Positions 33,769 through 46,700 of a DNA stretch of 64,000 nucleotides are shown here, one piece after another (position 1 is the first letter of the stretch; every line of letters starts with the position of its first letter). The stretch covers positions 102,649,930 through 102,713,929 of the forward strand of contig OY282560.1 of the NCBI GenBank assembly GCA_958295665.1, written 5' to 3'. Under the pieces are notes generated by a model. It searched no databases and was not told where the DNA came from. It saw only the letters and a list, made by a program, of their open reading frames with translations. This stretch comes from Tipula vernalis (lineage: Eukaryota > Arthropoda > Insecta > Diptera > Tipulidae). Both the position numbers and the translations under genes were made by a program.

Positions 33769-34915
33769 GCCAAAACCTCCAAAAACTGCGCAAGAGCTCG
33801 ATAGCTTGATGGACGAGTTGTCCAGCGCTTTTAATGAAGCGATACTGGGCTCTAGTCCCCTTAGCAGGCCTAGAGGTAAATCTCGGCCACCCTGGTGGTC
33901 CAATGAGATTCAACAAACACGTCGAAAATGCAAAAGACTCTTCAAAACAGCACGGAAAACAAAATCTGCTGTAGACTGGGACTCCTATAAGGAAGTCCTC
34001 AAAATTTACAAATATCAATTGAGAAGTGTCAAGAATAGCTCTTGGAGACTATACTGTGGCAAAATTCAGGAGTCTTCGGAGATGTCTAGGCTACGCAAAG
34101 TACTAGCAACTGGTCCTTCCATCCCAAGTTATCTTCAACGGCCGGATGGGATATGAACCCCTAATAGTGCGGAATTGCTGGAACTTCTGAGGGAGACTCA
34201 TTTTCCTGGTTGTTCCGAATCTGTACCTAGCACATCAGTAGGTAAAAGGGCAAGTAGCCTCATAGGACAAATTATTAGCAGAAAAAAGATCCTGTGGGCG
34301 ATAAACAGTTTTAAACCATTTAAGTCGCCTGAACTCGATGGTTTTATCCCTGCGGATATTCAACAAACTACATATCTAACAATTTCCTGGTTAGAGGTAA
34401 TTTTCAAAGGCAGCCAAGAACTATATCACATTCCTAGTAAATGGACAGAAGTAAAGGTTGTTTTCATACCTAAGGCGGAAAAATGCCCACACTGCAATCT
34501 CAAAGACCTTAGATTAGCTTGTCTTCCTTCCTTTTTAAAACACTGAAAAAGACAAATAGCTCATATTAGAGGCACGATTGTGTCGGAAAAGCTGTCTAAA
34601 TCTCAACATGCCTATTGCAAGGGGAGATCTGTAGAGACTGCTTTTCATTCTCTTGTATTTTTCATTGTAAAATCTTTCGAATATAGAGACTACGCAATGG
34701 TAACCTTCTTGGATATTGAGGGGGCCTTTAACAATGTGCTTCCAGGGGCTATAACTCGGGCACTTTCAGATCTGGGAGTGGATGAATCACTCAAGGAGTG
34801 GATAGATCAGATACTAAGAGGCAGGATCATAAATGCCAGTTTTGGGGTGTCCTCCGTCAGAAGATTTGCAAGCAGAGATACACCGCAGGGTGGCGTACTG
34901 TCCCCCCTAGGGGAC
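33769..34915 (+). pseudogene. LOA-type LINE reverse transcriptase, palm partly deleted
   Basis: Three consecutive open pieces (33767-34156, 34175-34546, 34580-34915). They carry RPPWWSNEIQQTRRKCKRLF, SFKPFKSPELDGFIPADIQ, WTEVKVVFIPKAEK, LSKSQHAYCKGRSVETAFHS, TFLDIEGAFNNV and RDTPQGGVLSPL. Sequence then jumps straight to RNase H linker at about 34925, so the catalytic YADD block and thumb are deleted. It cannot encode active RT. Confidence 0.85.
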
Positions 34916-34959
34916 AGGGCACTCATCTATTTTGTGCAACACACCAATTCCCAAGACCA

Positions 34960-35910
34960 CCGACTATACTGTCTCGTCACTATCTTTTGACACAAAGTTC
35001 CGGACTAGGATCCCATTCAAGGAGGACTGGATGATGGCTGCAGTTTTGGAACCAGGAGTTATAAACTTCTTCACTGATGGTTCAAAACGGGACGGGAAAG
35101 TCGGGGCTGGAGTGTTCTGCGAGGAACTTCTGTTAAATCTCTCCTTTCGTCTCCCCGACTACTGTAACATTTTTCAAGCTGAAGTAATTGCCATAAAGGA
35201 AGTCGTAGACTGGTTGAGGTATAATGTAATATCAGGTTGTGATATTCGCATATATACGGAGAGTCACGCTGCCATTAAAGCGCTTCAATCACACCTCCTT
35301 ACGTCGAAAGTAGTCCAGAACTGTCTCTCATCTCTTAACGAGATGGCAGATCAGTTCAACATCCAGATTTTATGGGTGCCAGGATATTTAAGTTAAGTAC
35401 AGGGAATATAAATGCCGATGAACTGGCTCGACGTGGTACAACGGACCACTTCTCAGAAAGCAGAAAGGATATTGAAATGCCTCTTGCGGTATGCAAACTG
35501 CTGCTACAGGAAGAAGCTAGCAAGCTGATGAATGACAGATGGTCAAGTATCACTTCTTGCGTAATAACTCGGCAGGTCTGGCCAAAGTTGGACTTGGCGA
35601 GATCCAAACAGCTGATCTCACTTCAGCGAAGTAAGATCAGTGTGGTTGTTGGAGTGATTATACGGGGCACTGTCTCATAGGGAGGCATGCGAGTAGACTT
35701 GTTATCTTCTCACATGAGTACTGTCGCAGTTGCGAGGAAGAAGAGGAGGAAGAGACAGTACTTCATCTTCTTTGCACCTGCCCTCGTCTGGTACGAAACG
35801 GACTAAAGTTTCTAGGGGCACCCCTCTACAAAGCCCTGACGGACCTCTGTAGGATGGACGTCAGGAGTATCCAGCGCTTTGTTAATAGCTCAAAATGGTT
35901 CCAATGAGTT
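34960..35910 (+). pseudogene. LOA-type LINE RNase H domain and C-terminus
   Basis: FFTDGSKRDGKVGAGVF (first Asp), IFQAEVIAIKE (Glu), IYTESHAAIKAL (normally TDS; here Glu replaces the Asp) and GNINADELARRGT (last Asp) give the RNase H order. A frameshift near 35390 separates the last part. The C-terminus has a cysteine-containing ETVLHLLCTCPRLVRNGLKF motif with upstream YCRSC, typical of LOA/I-group elements. Presence of RNase H supports the LOA-type assignment. Confidence 0.82.
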
Positions 35911-35984
35911 GGAGGAAACAATTATTAGTGGTATGGCTACGGACCATTTTTGTGTCTATGCCTGGTCATTGTGGACCGCCACCC

Positions 35985-36003
35985 AAACCTAACCTAACCT
36001 AAT
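35985..36003 (+). repeat. CCTAA-repeat tail of the LINE
   Basis: AACCTAACCTAACCTAATAA closes the element. It equals the complement of insect telomeric TTAGG but is only about three units long and sits at a LINE 3' end, so it is read as a retroposon tail. Confidence 0.7.
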
Positions 36004-36429
36004 AATAAATAAATTGATTTTAACAAACATATACAGTTGAGTAGAGTGGTCCAATTTTCCAGAATTTTTTTCTTTTTTTTGGTGCGTGCGATTTTTCTCG
36101 GGCCAGCTAAGCTCAATGAGCTTTAAGAGGGCATCAGAGTTTATTTAAATTTGAAATATTTAAGTTACAAAATGGCGTGTAGTTCTGAACGTTATGATTA
36201 GAAAAGAAATATTTTAAAGCGCTAAAAGCAACAAAAAAAATAAAATCAGAGGTTAGGTTACATTTTGAAGCAATTGAACCATCAAATTTGAAAATTTAGT
36301 CTTGATGCAATTGAAGAATTACTCTGCCGACCGAGTTTTTATATTTATTATAATTATCTGTGGAATGTTATCTATGTTTAATCGAGGTAATAAAAAACTT
36401 GAATTAATTTAGAAAAAAATTAATAAAAG

Positions 36430-37125
36430 TTATGAACCCAATAAAGATTTTATTGAAGAAAAATGAGAATAAATTTGTTAACAGTCTTGATGAAACTTTC
36501 GCTATTTCGGCAACAAAAAAAGAAAAAGAACGCCAAACTCAGGCAACTTCATCTGCTCTGGATCAACCTGACATATCCAACAGAGAAACCACATTGGTTT
36601 TGATAACCGTTGCCATAGAAATGGTACTCCAGCACAATGAAATTGTAGTCAGCAGATCGACAATTACAAGAATGAGAACGTAGTGCAAAAATAATTACGC
36701 TCATAAGATTAAAGTCGATTTTACCTCATCTTGCCCTTTAACTATTCATTGCGATGACTAAATATTATCCGATATTACAGGCCACTCAACTGTTGACCGT
36801 TTACCAGTTATTGTAAAAGGAAATGGTAATACTCAACTCCTAAGGGTTCCAGCGTTAAAATCGGTCACAGGGGAACAGCAAGCCGCACCTATTCACCAAC
36901 TCATAATGGAATGGAATCTCCCAAACAAAATAAGTGCCTTGTGCTTTGACATAACCGCTTCAAATAACGGTTAGTACAGCTTTGTCATTTCTAAAAAATA
37001 AAAGTCAATAGTTTCAATGGTCGTTTCTGCTTCAGGAAAATTCAAGGAAACATGTGCATTGCTTGAAAAGAAAATGGAGAAAATTATTAAATTTTTAGTG
37101 CAGCAAGCAGTCCCGAACTTTTAGT
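36430..37125 (+). pseudogene. transposase-like relic with one intron, family unresolved
   Basis: The frame at 36432-36683 is followed, after one stop, by VDFTSSCPLTIHCDD, ILSDITGHSTVDRLPVIV, LLRVPALKSVTGEQQAAPIH and NLPNKISALCFDITASNNG. I recognise this as a repeated insect/cnidarian transposase-like family (LPVLVSG...CFDTTASNTG), without a firm superfamily name. A 66-bp intron (GTTAGT at 36970 to TTCTGCTTCAG at 37035) splits the codon after the Asn pair; the reading resumes KFKETCALLEKKM. The C-terminal part is missing. Confidence 0.5.
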
Positions 37126-37242
37126 TTCTAAAAAATTTCAATAAGCTTGGGCTGCTATATTTCAAATAAAGTAAGGACATCAATGGGCGATACGCTACAA
37201 TTCACCAAAAATCAACTTTCGGTACAACAATAAGAACTTACC

Positions 37243-37625
37243 ATTAAATTTTTAATTATTAAGTTAATATTTTTCTAAAAATTGTAAGATAATTTAATCC
37301 AGGTTGAAACTGATCTATGGTTATGAAAAAAACGAAATCGAATCTATTGGATTGATTGTACCATAATTTTACATTCTATATATAGATTGTATTGTGTACA
37401 GCTTGTATTAGCGAATTATACTAATACAGCCAAATTCCATTACAATTTGTACTCTATTCCTGTGTAAACAATTTGTAATTACCAATTTTGTTTACTTTAA
37501 TTTGAATTAGTGAAAGGATTGATTTTTTCATAATCATATAGGCTCATCAGTTCGAAACTGGATTAAATTCTCTTAAAATTAAAAAATGAAATGAAAAATA
37601 TTAACTTCATAATTAAAAATTAAGT
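37243..37625. mobile_element. decayed inverted-dimer copy of the hammerhead element (copy E)
   Basis: Left half has TTTAATCCAGGTTGAAACTG and TTACATTCTATATATAGATT; right half has GATTGATTTTTTCATAATCA and CAGTTCGAAACTGGATTAAA. Both ends show the ATTGTAAGA/TCTTAAAATT closing arms, flanked by outer arms AATTTTTAATTATTAAGTTA and its complement. The GUC, stem I and CUGAUGA segments are lost in the right half, so no ribozyme remains. Confidence 0.7.
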
Positions 37626-39367
37626 ATATGAGAACCTGTCTATCTATGGGGTATTAAATAATTGTTCTTAATACTAATATATTTCTACGTATTATTTGTA
37701 AAATACATCAAAATGGTTTTAGGACCGGTTGCATATTTAGTATTACACGAATTAATTAATTAATTCAAATTATAGTAAAAAAAAAATTGGTAATTAACTT
37801 ACGATTAAATTTCTTAATGACAAAGGAAACCAGTTCCAATTTAAGCATTCATGTGCCTTGCATCGCGCTAGGTGGATGGGTAAGGCAATTTATTAGCAAT
37901 GGTAATAGGTGTTTGCTTATTTGTGATTCTGGTTTACGTTAAATTTTGGTTTTCGGCACCTTTACCTACATCAGTACCCAATTTCGACCTATTTTGAGGA
38001 CAATAAATAATTATTTAGCGAATTCTGAAAAAGTAGCGGGTCTCAAACGTTTGTTTGGGTACAAATCGGAAAATTAGAGCCCAAATATTAAGCGGCTTTG
38101 GGGAATTATTTATTTTATAGTGAACTTCCACCACACAATTATGCATATCCAATCACAAGCTGACCGTCATTGAATGGTGCTCGTATCAGTTGTGGCTCCA
38201 TTCACTCCCAACTACTCCACTTTCTCCAATCCCGCGCAATAACCAAATTAAGGACGCCCATCTAGTACCATGTAGTACGTGTTCATCGCCAACGCCGACA
38301 TGAAGAAAAATTCCCTTCATTATGGCGTTACGATCGAAAATTGATGTCGCTTGGTCGGTCATTTTATTGCTTAACCTAATGAGAGTAAAACAACCTCTGA
38401 CCAAAAACTCAAACCTATTTAAAGTAAAAAAAGCGTTTAAAGTAAGCAAAGCGCCTTTTACGGAAGATAGAAAAATTGAAGCGGATACAAACAAATTGCG
38501 ATGCAACCATAGTAAACGTGCTATCAGCGCTCTTGCGGAAAATAGAAAAAATGAAGTAGATACATAAAAATCGAGACCCTCCAATCGTCAATATAGTTTT
38601 TAACAGTAATAGGAATGGTTAATTTTGAAGACCCGTGCCGTTTTTTTTAAATATTAGTTACATTACATGACTCATGGTGATCCGGATCCGATCAAAATTT
38701 ATATGTGAAGCAACAACAACATTTGAACCAACGTTGATTTTGGATTACAAATGGTGATCTAAAAATTTATTCAGCTATTAAAATATAGGTAAACAATTAT
38801 TTTTTTTTAAGCGGTTGGTAGTAGTGAAATATATGAACAATACAATTAAATACCGAACTCATTTTGCCTGTTCACACGAGTATTGTATTCTTTTCTCATT
38901 GGTACAGGAAAGAAGCGACAAAGAATATGATGAATACAATAAGAAATGAAACAAAAAATTGACATTTGGTATTTTTTTGTTTTACATATTTTGGTGTCGT
39001 TTCATGAGACATGATCTGATCTGAATCAGATCAAACGTCAAAATATGCGGCTATAATTTATTTCTATGAACCTACGTCTTTCTCATAGGGGCTCGGAAAA
39101 TAAAAGTGTTCAATATTTTTACGCATCAAACTTTATCGATATGACAAATATCAATGTCTCCATGGCAAAAACCAAATGTTCCCCTTTTATAATGCAAGGG
39201 AAGACGACACTTGTAATCATGTTGTAGAAATTTGAAAGAAACACGGTTTCAGAATTGGATCGGACTTAGTAAATAGCAATTTATAGATATCTGGGTCATT
39301 CAACATTCTTGGTCAAAAAAAATGTATTGTGTTCGTTTAATAAAAGCACAGAAAGGGTAAATCCTTG
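37626..39367. other. unassigned region, no gene seen
   Basis: Short frames only (38186-38584 minus and 38322-38567 plus overlap each other and lack domains). The sequence does not show repeats with other parts of the window. Confidence 0.45.
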
Positions 39368-39689
39368 TTTTTATTCACGTACGTGAAGTTTGTCCTAAGT
39401 TGCCTTAATTTGTCCTAAGTTGTCCTAAGTATGTCCTAAGTTTTTTTAAATGTGTTGGTGTAAAAGTTTCGTTATTACGAATTTATTTAATTCATATTGA
39501 AATAATAAAAATTATGCTTAAGATTATTTACTCTTACAAAATAAATTTACATTTTTTCTATGTCGCGAAATATTCTGATGGTGAATGTATAAAATCAGAT
39601 CATTTTTCAAAAACTGGGAAACTGGCAGAAAACCCGTGTTTAATCGTGTTTGTTCGCGTTGTTATCTATTCGATTGTTTATCTATTCGA

Positions 39690-42600
39690 AAAATATTTCA
39701 CTTTTAAAAAAAGTAGGGGATTAGGGTATTTAGGACAACCATGTTTGACATAATCTCTTATGATATATTGGATATATGTATAAATGATTTTCCGAATTTT
39801 CTTGAGAAAATCCTAGGAAGCGGCCACCAAAATGCTCTATATTTTAAATTGTCGTAAGGTCTTATCTATTCGAAAAATATTTCACTTTTGAAAAAAGTAG
39901 GGGATTAGGGTATTTAGGACAGCCATATTTGGCATAATCTCTTATGATATATCGAATATATATATAAATGATTTTCCGAATTTTCTTGAGAAAATCCTAG
40001 GAAGCGGCCACCAAAATGCTCTATATTTTAAGTTGTCGTAAGGTCTTATCTATTTGAAAAATATTTCACTTTTGAAAAAAGTAGGGGATTAGGGTATTTA
40101 GGACAACCATGTTTGACATAATCTCTTATGATATATCGAATATATGTATAAATGATTTTCCGAATTTTCTTGAGAAAATCCTAGGAAGCGGCCACCAAAA
40201 TGCCCTATATTTTAAGTTGTCGTAAGGTCTTATCTATTCGAAAAATATTTCACTTTTGAAAAATGTAGGGGATTAGGGTATTTAGGACAACCATGTTTGA
40301 CATAATCTCTTATGATATATCGAATATATGTATAAATGATTTTCCGAATTTTCTTGAGAAAATCCTAGGAAGCGGCCACCAAAATGCTCTATATTTTAAG
40401 TTGTCGTAAGGTCTTATCTATTTGAAAAATATTTCACTTTTGAAAAAAGTAGGGGATTAGGGTATTTAGGACAACCATGTTTGACATAATCTCTTATGAT
40501 ATATCGAATATATGTATAAATGATTTTCCGAATTTTCTTGAGAAAATCCTAGGAAGCGGCCACCAAAATGCCCTATATTTTAAGTTGTCGTAAGGTCTTA
40601 TCTATTCGAAAAATATTTCACTTTTAAAAAAAGTAGGGGATTAGGGTATTTAGGACAACCATGTTTGACATAATCTCTTATGATATATCGAATATATGTA
40701 TAAATGATTTTCCGAATTTTCTTGAGAAAATCCTAGGGAGCGGCCACCAAAATGCCCTATATTTTAAGTTGTCGTAAGGTCTTATCTATTCGAAAAATAT
40801 TTCACTTTTGAAAAAAGTAGGGGATTAGGGTATTTAGGACAACCATGTTTGACATAATCTCTTATGATATATTGAATATATGTATAAATGATTTTCCGAA
40901 TTTTCTTAAGAAAATCCTAGGAAGCGGCCACCAAAATGCCCTATATTTTAAGTTGTCGTAACGTCTTATCTATTAGAAAAATATTTCACTTTTAAAAAAA
41001 GTAGGGGATTAGGGTATTTAGGACAGCTATGTTTGACATAATCTCTTATGATATATCGAATATATGTATAAATGATTTTCCGAATTTTCTTGAGAAAATC
41101 CTAGGCAGCAGCCACCAAAATACCCTATATTTTAAGTTGTCGTAAGGTCTTATCTATTCGAAAAATATTTCACTTTTAAAAAAGTAGGGGATTAGGGTAT
41201 TTAGGACAACCATGTTTGACATAATCTCTTATGATATATCGAATATATGTATAAATGATTTTCCGAATTTTCTTGAGAAAATCCTAGGGAGCGGCCACCA
41301 AAATGCCCTATATTTTAAGTTGTGGTAAGGTCTTATCTATTCGAAAAATATTTCACTTTTGAAAAAAGTAGGGGATTAGGGTATTTAGGACAACCATGTT
41401 TGACATAATCTCTTATGATATATCGAATATATGTATAAATGATTTTCCGAATTTTCTTAAGAAAATCCTAGGAAGCGGCCACCAAAATGCCCTATATTTT
41501 AAGTTGTCGTAACGTCTTATCTATTAGAAAAATATTTCACTTTTAAAAAAAGTAGGGGATTAGGGTATTTAGGACAACCATGTTTGACATAATCTCTTAT
41601 GATATATCGAATATATGTATAAATGATTTTCCGAATTTTCTTGAGAAAATCCTAGGAAGCAGCCACCAAAATGCCCTATATTTTAAGTTGTCGTAAGGTC
41701 TTATCTATTCGAAAAATATTTCACTTTTAAAAAAAGTAGGGGATTAGGGTATTTAGGACAACCATGTTTGACATAATCTCTTATGATATATCGAATATAT
41801 GTATAAATGATTTTCCGAATTTTCTTGAGAAAATCCTAGGGAGCGGCCACCAAAATGCCCTATTATTTTAAGTTGTCGTAAGGTCTTATCTATTCGAAAA
41901 ATATTTCACTTTTGAAAAAAGTAGGGGATTAGGGTATTTAGGACAACCATGTTTGACATAATCTCTTATGATATATTGAATATATGTATAAATGATTTTC
42001 CGAATTTTCTTGAGAAAATCCTAGGAAGCGGCCACCAAAATGCCCTATATTTTAAGTTGTCGTAAGGTCTTATCTATTCGAAAAATATTTCACTTTTAAA
42101 AAAAGTAGGGGATTAGGGTATTTAGGACAACCATGTTTGACATAATCTCTTATGATATATCGAATATATGTATAAATGATTTTCCGAATTTTCTTGAGAA
42201 AATCCTAGGGAGCGGCCACCAAAATGCCCTATTATTTTAAGTTGTCGTAAGGTCTTATCTATTCGAAAAATATTTCACTTTTGAAAAAAGTAGGGGATTA
42301 GGGTATTTAGGACAACCATGTTTGACATAATCTCTTATGATATATCGAATATATGTATAAATGATTTTCCGAATTTTCTTAAGAAAATCCTAGGAAGCGG
42401 CCACCAAAATGCCCTATATTTTAAGTTGTCGTAACGTCTTATCTATTAGAAAAATATTTCACTTTTAAAAAAAGTAGGGGATTAGGGTATTTAGGACAGC
42501 CATGTTTGACATAATCTCTTATGATATATCGAATATATGTATAAATGATTTTCCGAATTTTCTTGAGAAAATCCTAGGAAGCAGCCACCAAAATGCCCTA

Positions 42601-43406
42601 TATTTTAAGTTGTCGTAAGGTCTTATCTATTCGAAAAATATTTCACTTTTAAAAAAAGTAGGGGATTAGGGTATTTAGGACAACCATGTTTGACATAATC
42701 TCTTATGATATATCGAATATATGTATAAATGATTTTCCGAATTTTCTTGAGAAAATCCTAGGGAGCGGCCACCAAAATGCCCTATATTTTAAGTTGTCGT
42801 AAGGTCTTATCTATTCGAAAAATATTTCACTTTTGAAAAAAGTAGGGGATTAGGGTATTTAGGACAACCATGTTTGACATAATCTCTTATGATATATCGA
42901 ATATATGTATAAATGATTTTCCGAATTTTCTTAAGAAAATCCTAGGAAGCGGCCACCAAAATGCCCTATATTTTAAGTTGTCGTAAGGTCTTATCTATTC
43001 GAAAAATATTTCACTTTTAAAAAAAGTAGGGGATTAGGGTATTTAGGACAACCATGTTTGACATAATCTCTTATGATATATTGAATATATGTATAAATGA
43101 TTTTCCGAATTTTCTTGAGAAAATCCTAGGAAGCGGCCACCAAAATGCCCTATATTTTAAGTTGTCGTAAGGTCTTATCTATTCGAAAAATATTTCACTT
43201 TTGAAAAAAGTAGGGGATTAGGGTATTTAGGACAACCATGTTTGACATAATCTCTTATGATATATCGAATATATGTATAAATGATTTTCCGAATTTTCTT
43301 AAGAAAATCCTAGGAAGCGGCCACCAAAATGCCCTATATTTTAAGTTGTCGTAAGGTCTTATCTACTCGAAAAATGTTTCACTTTTAAAAAACTTAGGGG
43401 ATTAGG
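39690..43406 (+). repeat. 184-bp tandem satellite, about 20 monomers
   Basis: The GTAGGGGATTAGGGTATTTA start recurs at 39713, 39897, 40081, 40265, 40449, 40633, 40817, 41001 and on to about 43394, with 184-bp spacing (one 182). Diagnostic variants (GGAGCGG, TTAAGAAAA with AACGTC and CTATTAG, GAAGCAGCC) cycle in groups of three between 40633 and about 42840, that is a higher-order unit of about 552 bp. Monomers are over 95% alike by eye. Confidence 0.95.
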
Positions 43407-43472
43407 ACGTTACGACAACTTAAAATATAGGGCATTTTGGTGGCCGCTTCCTAGGATTTTCACAAGAAAATT
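43407..43472 (-). repeat. inverted partial satellite monomer at the right TIR junction
   Basis: ACGTTACGACAACTTAAAAT through TTCACAAGAAAATTCG is the reverse complement of the monomer's 3' part. It joins the array to the right TIR, so the array is not simply between two TIRs but turns back at this end. Confidence 0.85.
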
Positions 43473-43762
43473 CGCGAACAAACACGATTAAACACGGGTT
43501 TTCTGCCAGTTTCCCAGTTTTTGGAAAATGATCTGATTTTATACATTCACCATCAGAATATTTCGCGACATAGAAAAAATGTAAATTTATTTTGTAAGAG
43601 TAAATAATCTTAAGCATAATTTTTATTATTTCAGTATGAATTAAATAAATTCGTAATAACGAAACTTTTACACCAACACATTTAAAAAAACTTAGGACAT
43701 ACTTAGGACAACTTAGGACAACTTAAGGCAACTTAGGACAAACTTCACGTACTTTTTTATTC

Positions 43763-46700
43763 TGAAAATTTCAATGGAAAAGTTTTAAGTTTGTTCTTAA
43801 TTTTTCAAAGTCTCAAAAGTAAATGACATTCTAGTCATTCTAGTTTATTCTATCAGGCAGTTGCCCAGCTTTCGAAAGTGTTTGTTTTCAATTGTTTAAT
43901 TGTAGGACTATCGATATAGATAGGCTACCTTCTCGCCCTTTTTCTAAACTGATCCAGTTTGCCAAGAGTGCAATCTTAGGTTTGCACGGACACTTGTGGC
44001 ATTGAGTGCGGAACCTTTATGGGTTCCAACCAATTTCAATAATAGGCCTGATTCTGCCTTCCAAAATTTTATGTTATGTTATTTTTGTTTTTACAATACA
44101 AATTCATATAGGAGGCGGGGAAATAAAATAACATAACATGAATTTTATCTTTCCAAGAACCGGGCCCAATAATAATAATAAATGACATTCTAAATTTTTA
44201 AATGTTAACTAGAGCTTTGTATAAAACTAAATTTGAAATTCCATTTCGGATTATAACGCTTCGAATCTTTTGAATATTTAATTGCGTTTGAATGGTTTAA
44301 ATTTAAATCTCTGTAAATATTAGACAAACTTCGTAAATAAATTTTAAACTATAGAATTAAAAAAGCTAAAGTTCGATACGTCGTGGTCTCTAAAATAAGA
44401 GACTAAATATTTTGTTTAACCATTCAGTCCAATCAAAAAGATGTCAACTGAAATTCACCTTTATAGACATTGATGATTTTTTCCAACAAACGGATTCTTC
44501 TCAACATTACAAATCAGAGCTTATCCTATATTCCGTTCTCGTTTTCTAAGCAATCTCAAAAGTTCGACAAAATTTAACCTCCGAATAGGGCCTGGGAAAG
44601 CTCAAAATTCCTACAATCAGCTCCGGGTGAAAAGTTTTTTTTTTCTGCATGACCTATTTGAATTTCTTGCCTAAGATCTTCACGATCAGAATATGTGCGC
44701 CAATGCTAAAATGAATGTTTCCGTTTTAATTCTGAATATCTCGCTTAACTGTTCTCCTATAGACTAGAAGACTAGTAAGGTATTATCAAACCGACTAGTT
44801 TGAGGTTCAATTCTTTGTTACACCTATCTATAAGGGCTTAGACAAAGCAAGCAAATCGATTCCACAATAATATTGCTGACCTGACCTTAATATTGTTGTT
44901 TTGAAGTTTATATTACTTTAAGCAATCACTTCTGAATTATATAACCTTAGCATATACAATTTTTGTAAGCAACTGTTATAAATATAGAATTAATCCCAGT
45001 TCATTAATCTACAAGAAACTTATTCGATAAATAAATTGCTTCTTTAAATATATTAAAATAAACAATATAAAATCATGTGACAACAATCTTAATGCAAATT
45101 ACATATGCGAGAGACCTTCGGTTTTATTCTGCTGTCGTCAAATGCTAGAAAATCAACATTTTGCTGTTTATGTATTGTTGAACTTGTTTCCGTGAACACA
45201 AAAAAAAACTAAATCATTCTTCCATTTTTTTTTTTTGTTGTATTAACCACTTGAAAATATCAAGTGTCTTCTTTACTAAAGTGGAACAACAGCATATATA
45301 CAAACATTAAATATTTACCCATTTACCATATACATATTCCATTATCAATTGTTTTGGATTTATATAAACATCGCGACTAATTTTCACTATTAATTGAATT
45401 TTACTTTGCAATCAGGGTTTATATTACGATAATTAGATATTTAGATAAAACAAACTTGTGTTTTCATTTCTATGAAAGCGAATATCGACACAAGATAAAA
45501 ATGCAATCAACCTAAGTAAGACTGGAATTTGTATTTAGGACTTTGGCGGTTAATGCATTGCAACGATACAAGTTTGTTATGCAATAATTGTGATTCCTCT
45601 CCTCTACCTGTCACGACGCATATAAAACACAAACATTTATAAAAGGCAACGTGTTCAATAACTACATTTGTACATACATAACTGAATATTAGGAATTTGT
45701 AATTAATTACAGAACTAACATTTTCTTACTCGTTTCAAATATTAAAAAAACTATGTATTGCAATAAAATACATAATTTATGAATAAGGTGTACACACTTT
45801 ATATACATTTACGTAAGTCAGCGCTGTGCAACTACATTATAATTATAGTTTAATTGTGTCGGGCCATTTTTGTACTGCTCGAGTTTGAAATCGCTGCTAT
45901 AAGTGAAAATAATTAATTGAGCCTATATGTTCATAGATTAATCAATAGTTCGTTTCTTTTATTTATTTAAAGTTCAGCAAATTAAAAATCATTTTGCTTG
46001 AACAGTTTTATAAGCAATAAAAATGTATGCGAACACGATAAACAATTCCATAAATGATTTATGTATGTTTCAATTTTATTTGATTTATTCATTCAAAAGT
46101 GGTTCAACATATTATGTTTAGCGTATATGTATACACTGTTTACAATATTTATTATGGGCATTACATTCATTGTCGGTAAATCGGTATTTTATATTGAAAT
46201 TGTGCAACAATTGTAATTAATAGTTGTAAAATAAAATCAAAATAGCGATCATAAGCTAAAATTTAATTCAAATATTATCGTCAACTTTTTAAGTTTAGTT
46301 AACCCGAAATAAATTTTAACTTGGATTTAACAAAACTTAAGTGTTTCAACAAATTTCACTTCGCTTGGCTAACTAATTGTTATTTACCCTGTGGTTAACT
46401 AGACCATTGTAATTTTTGTACTACAATAAACTGGTCTTTGTACTGGATGGTATAGCGACGAACAATTTTTTTGAAAACGTTGTTTGTAATTAATGAAAAA
46501 TCGAAATTAACTCTAGTAAAGGGTTTAACCTCAGATTAAACAGCACTGAAACATAGGCATTTAGTCAGAAAAGATAACCATTCTAAAAACTGAGTAAATA
46601 TTGCGTAACAATTGTTTTATGTACATTAATTGTGATAAAATAATTATCGGTCTTACTTCCAGTATTGTTACATAAATACAGTGATACTGAGAAATATAAA

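Larger units (their letters stand above)
39377..43753. mobile_element. foldback-like element enclosing a satellite array
   Basis: TIRs of about 284 bp (39377-39660 and 43473-43753) are nearly identical, starting ACGTACGTGAAGTTTGTCC. A 9-bp direct repeat TTTTTATTC flanks the element (39368-39376 and 43754-43762). Each TIR begins with short tandem copies of GTCCTAAGT. The interior is almost entirely a 184-bp satellite. No transposase. The long TIRs with subterminal tandem repeats and 9-bp duplication recall Drosophila Foldback elements; Mutator-like also fits the duplication length. Confidence 0.85.

Noticed and set aside
35985..36003. Interstitial telomere sequence (CCTAA)n
   Set aside because: Only about three units, exactly at a LINE 3' end; better read as the retroposon tail.
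39514..39753. Peptide MLKIIYSYKINLHFFYVAKY encoded in both TIRs (39514 + and 43420 -) as a gene pair
   Set aside because: The two frames are identical only because the TIRs are; no domain, and the frames run into the satellite or stop soon after.
39690..43406. CRISPR-like or gene array reading of the 184-bp tandem repeat
   Set aside because: Monomers are contiguous with no unique spacers, the context is eukaryotic and the array is bounded by long TIRs; it is satellite DNA.
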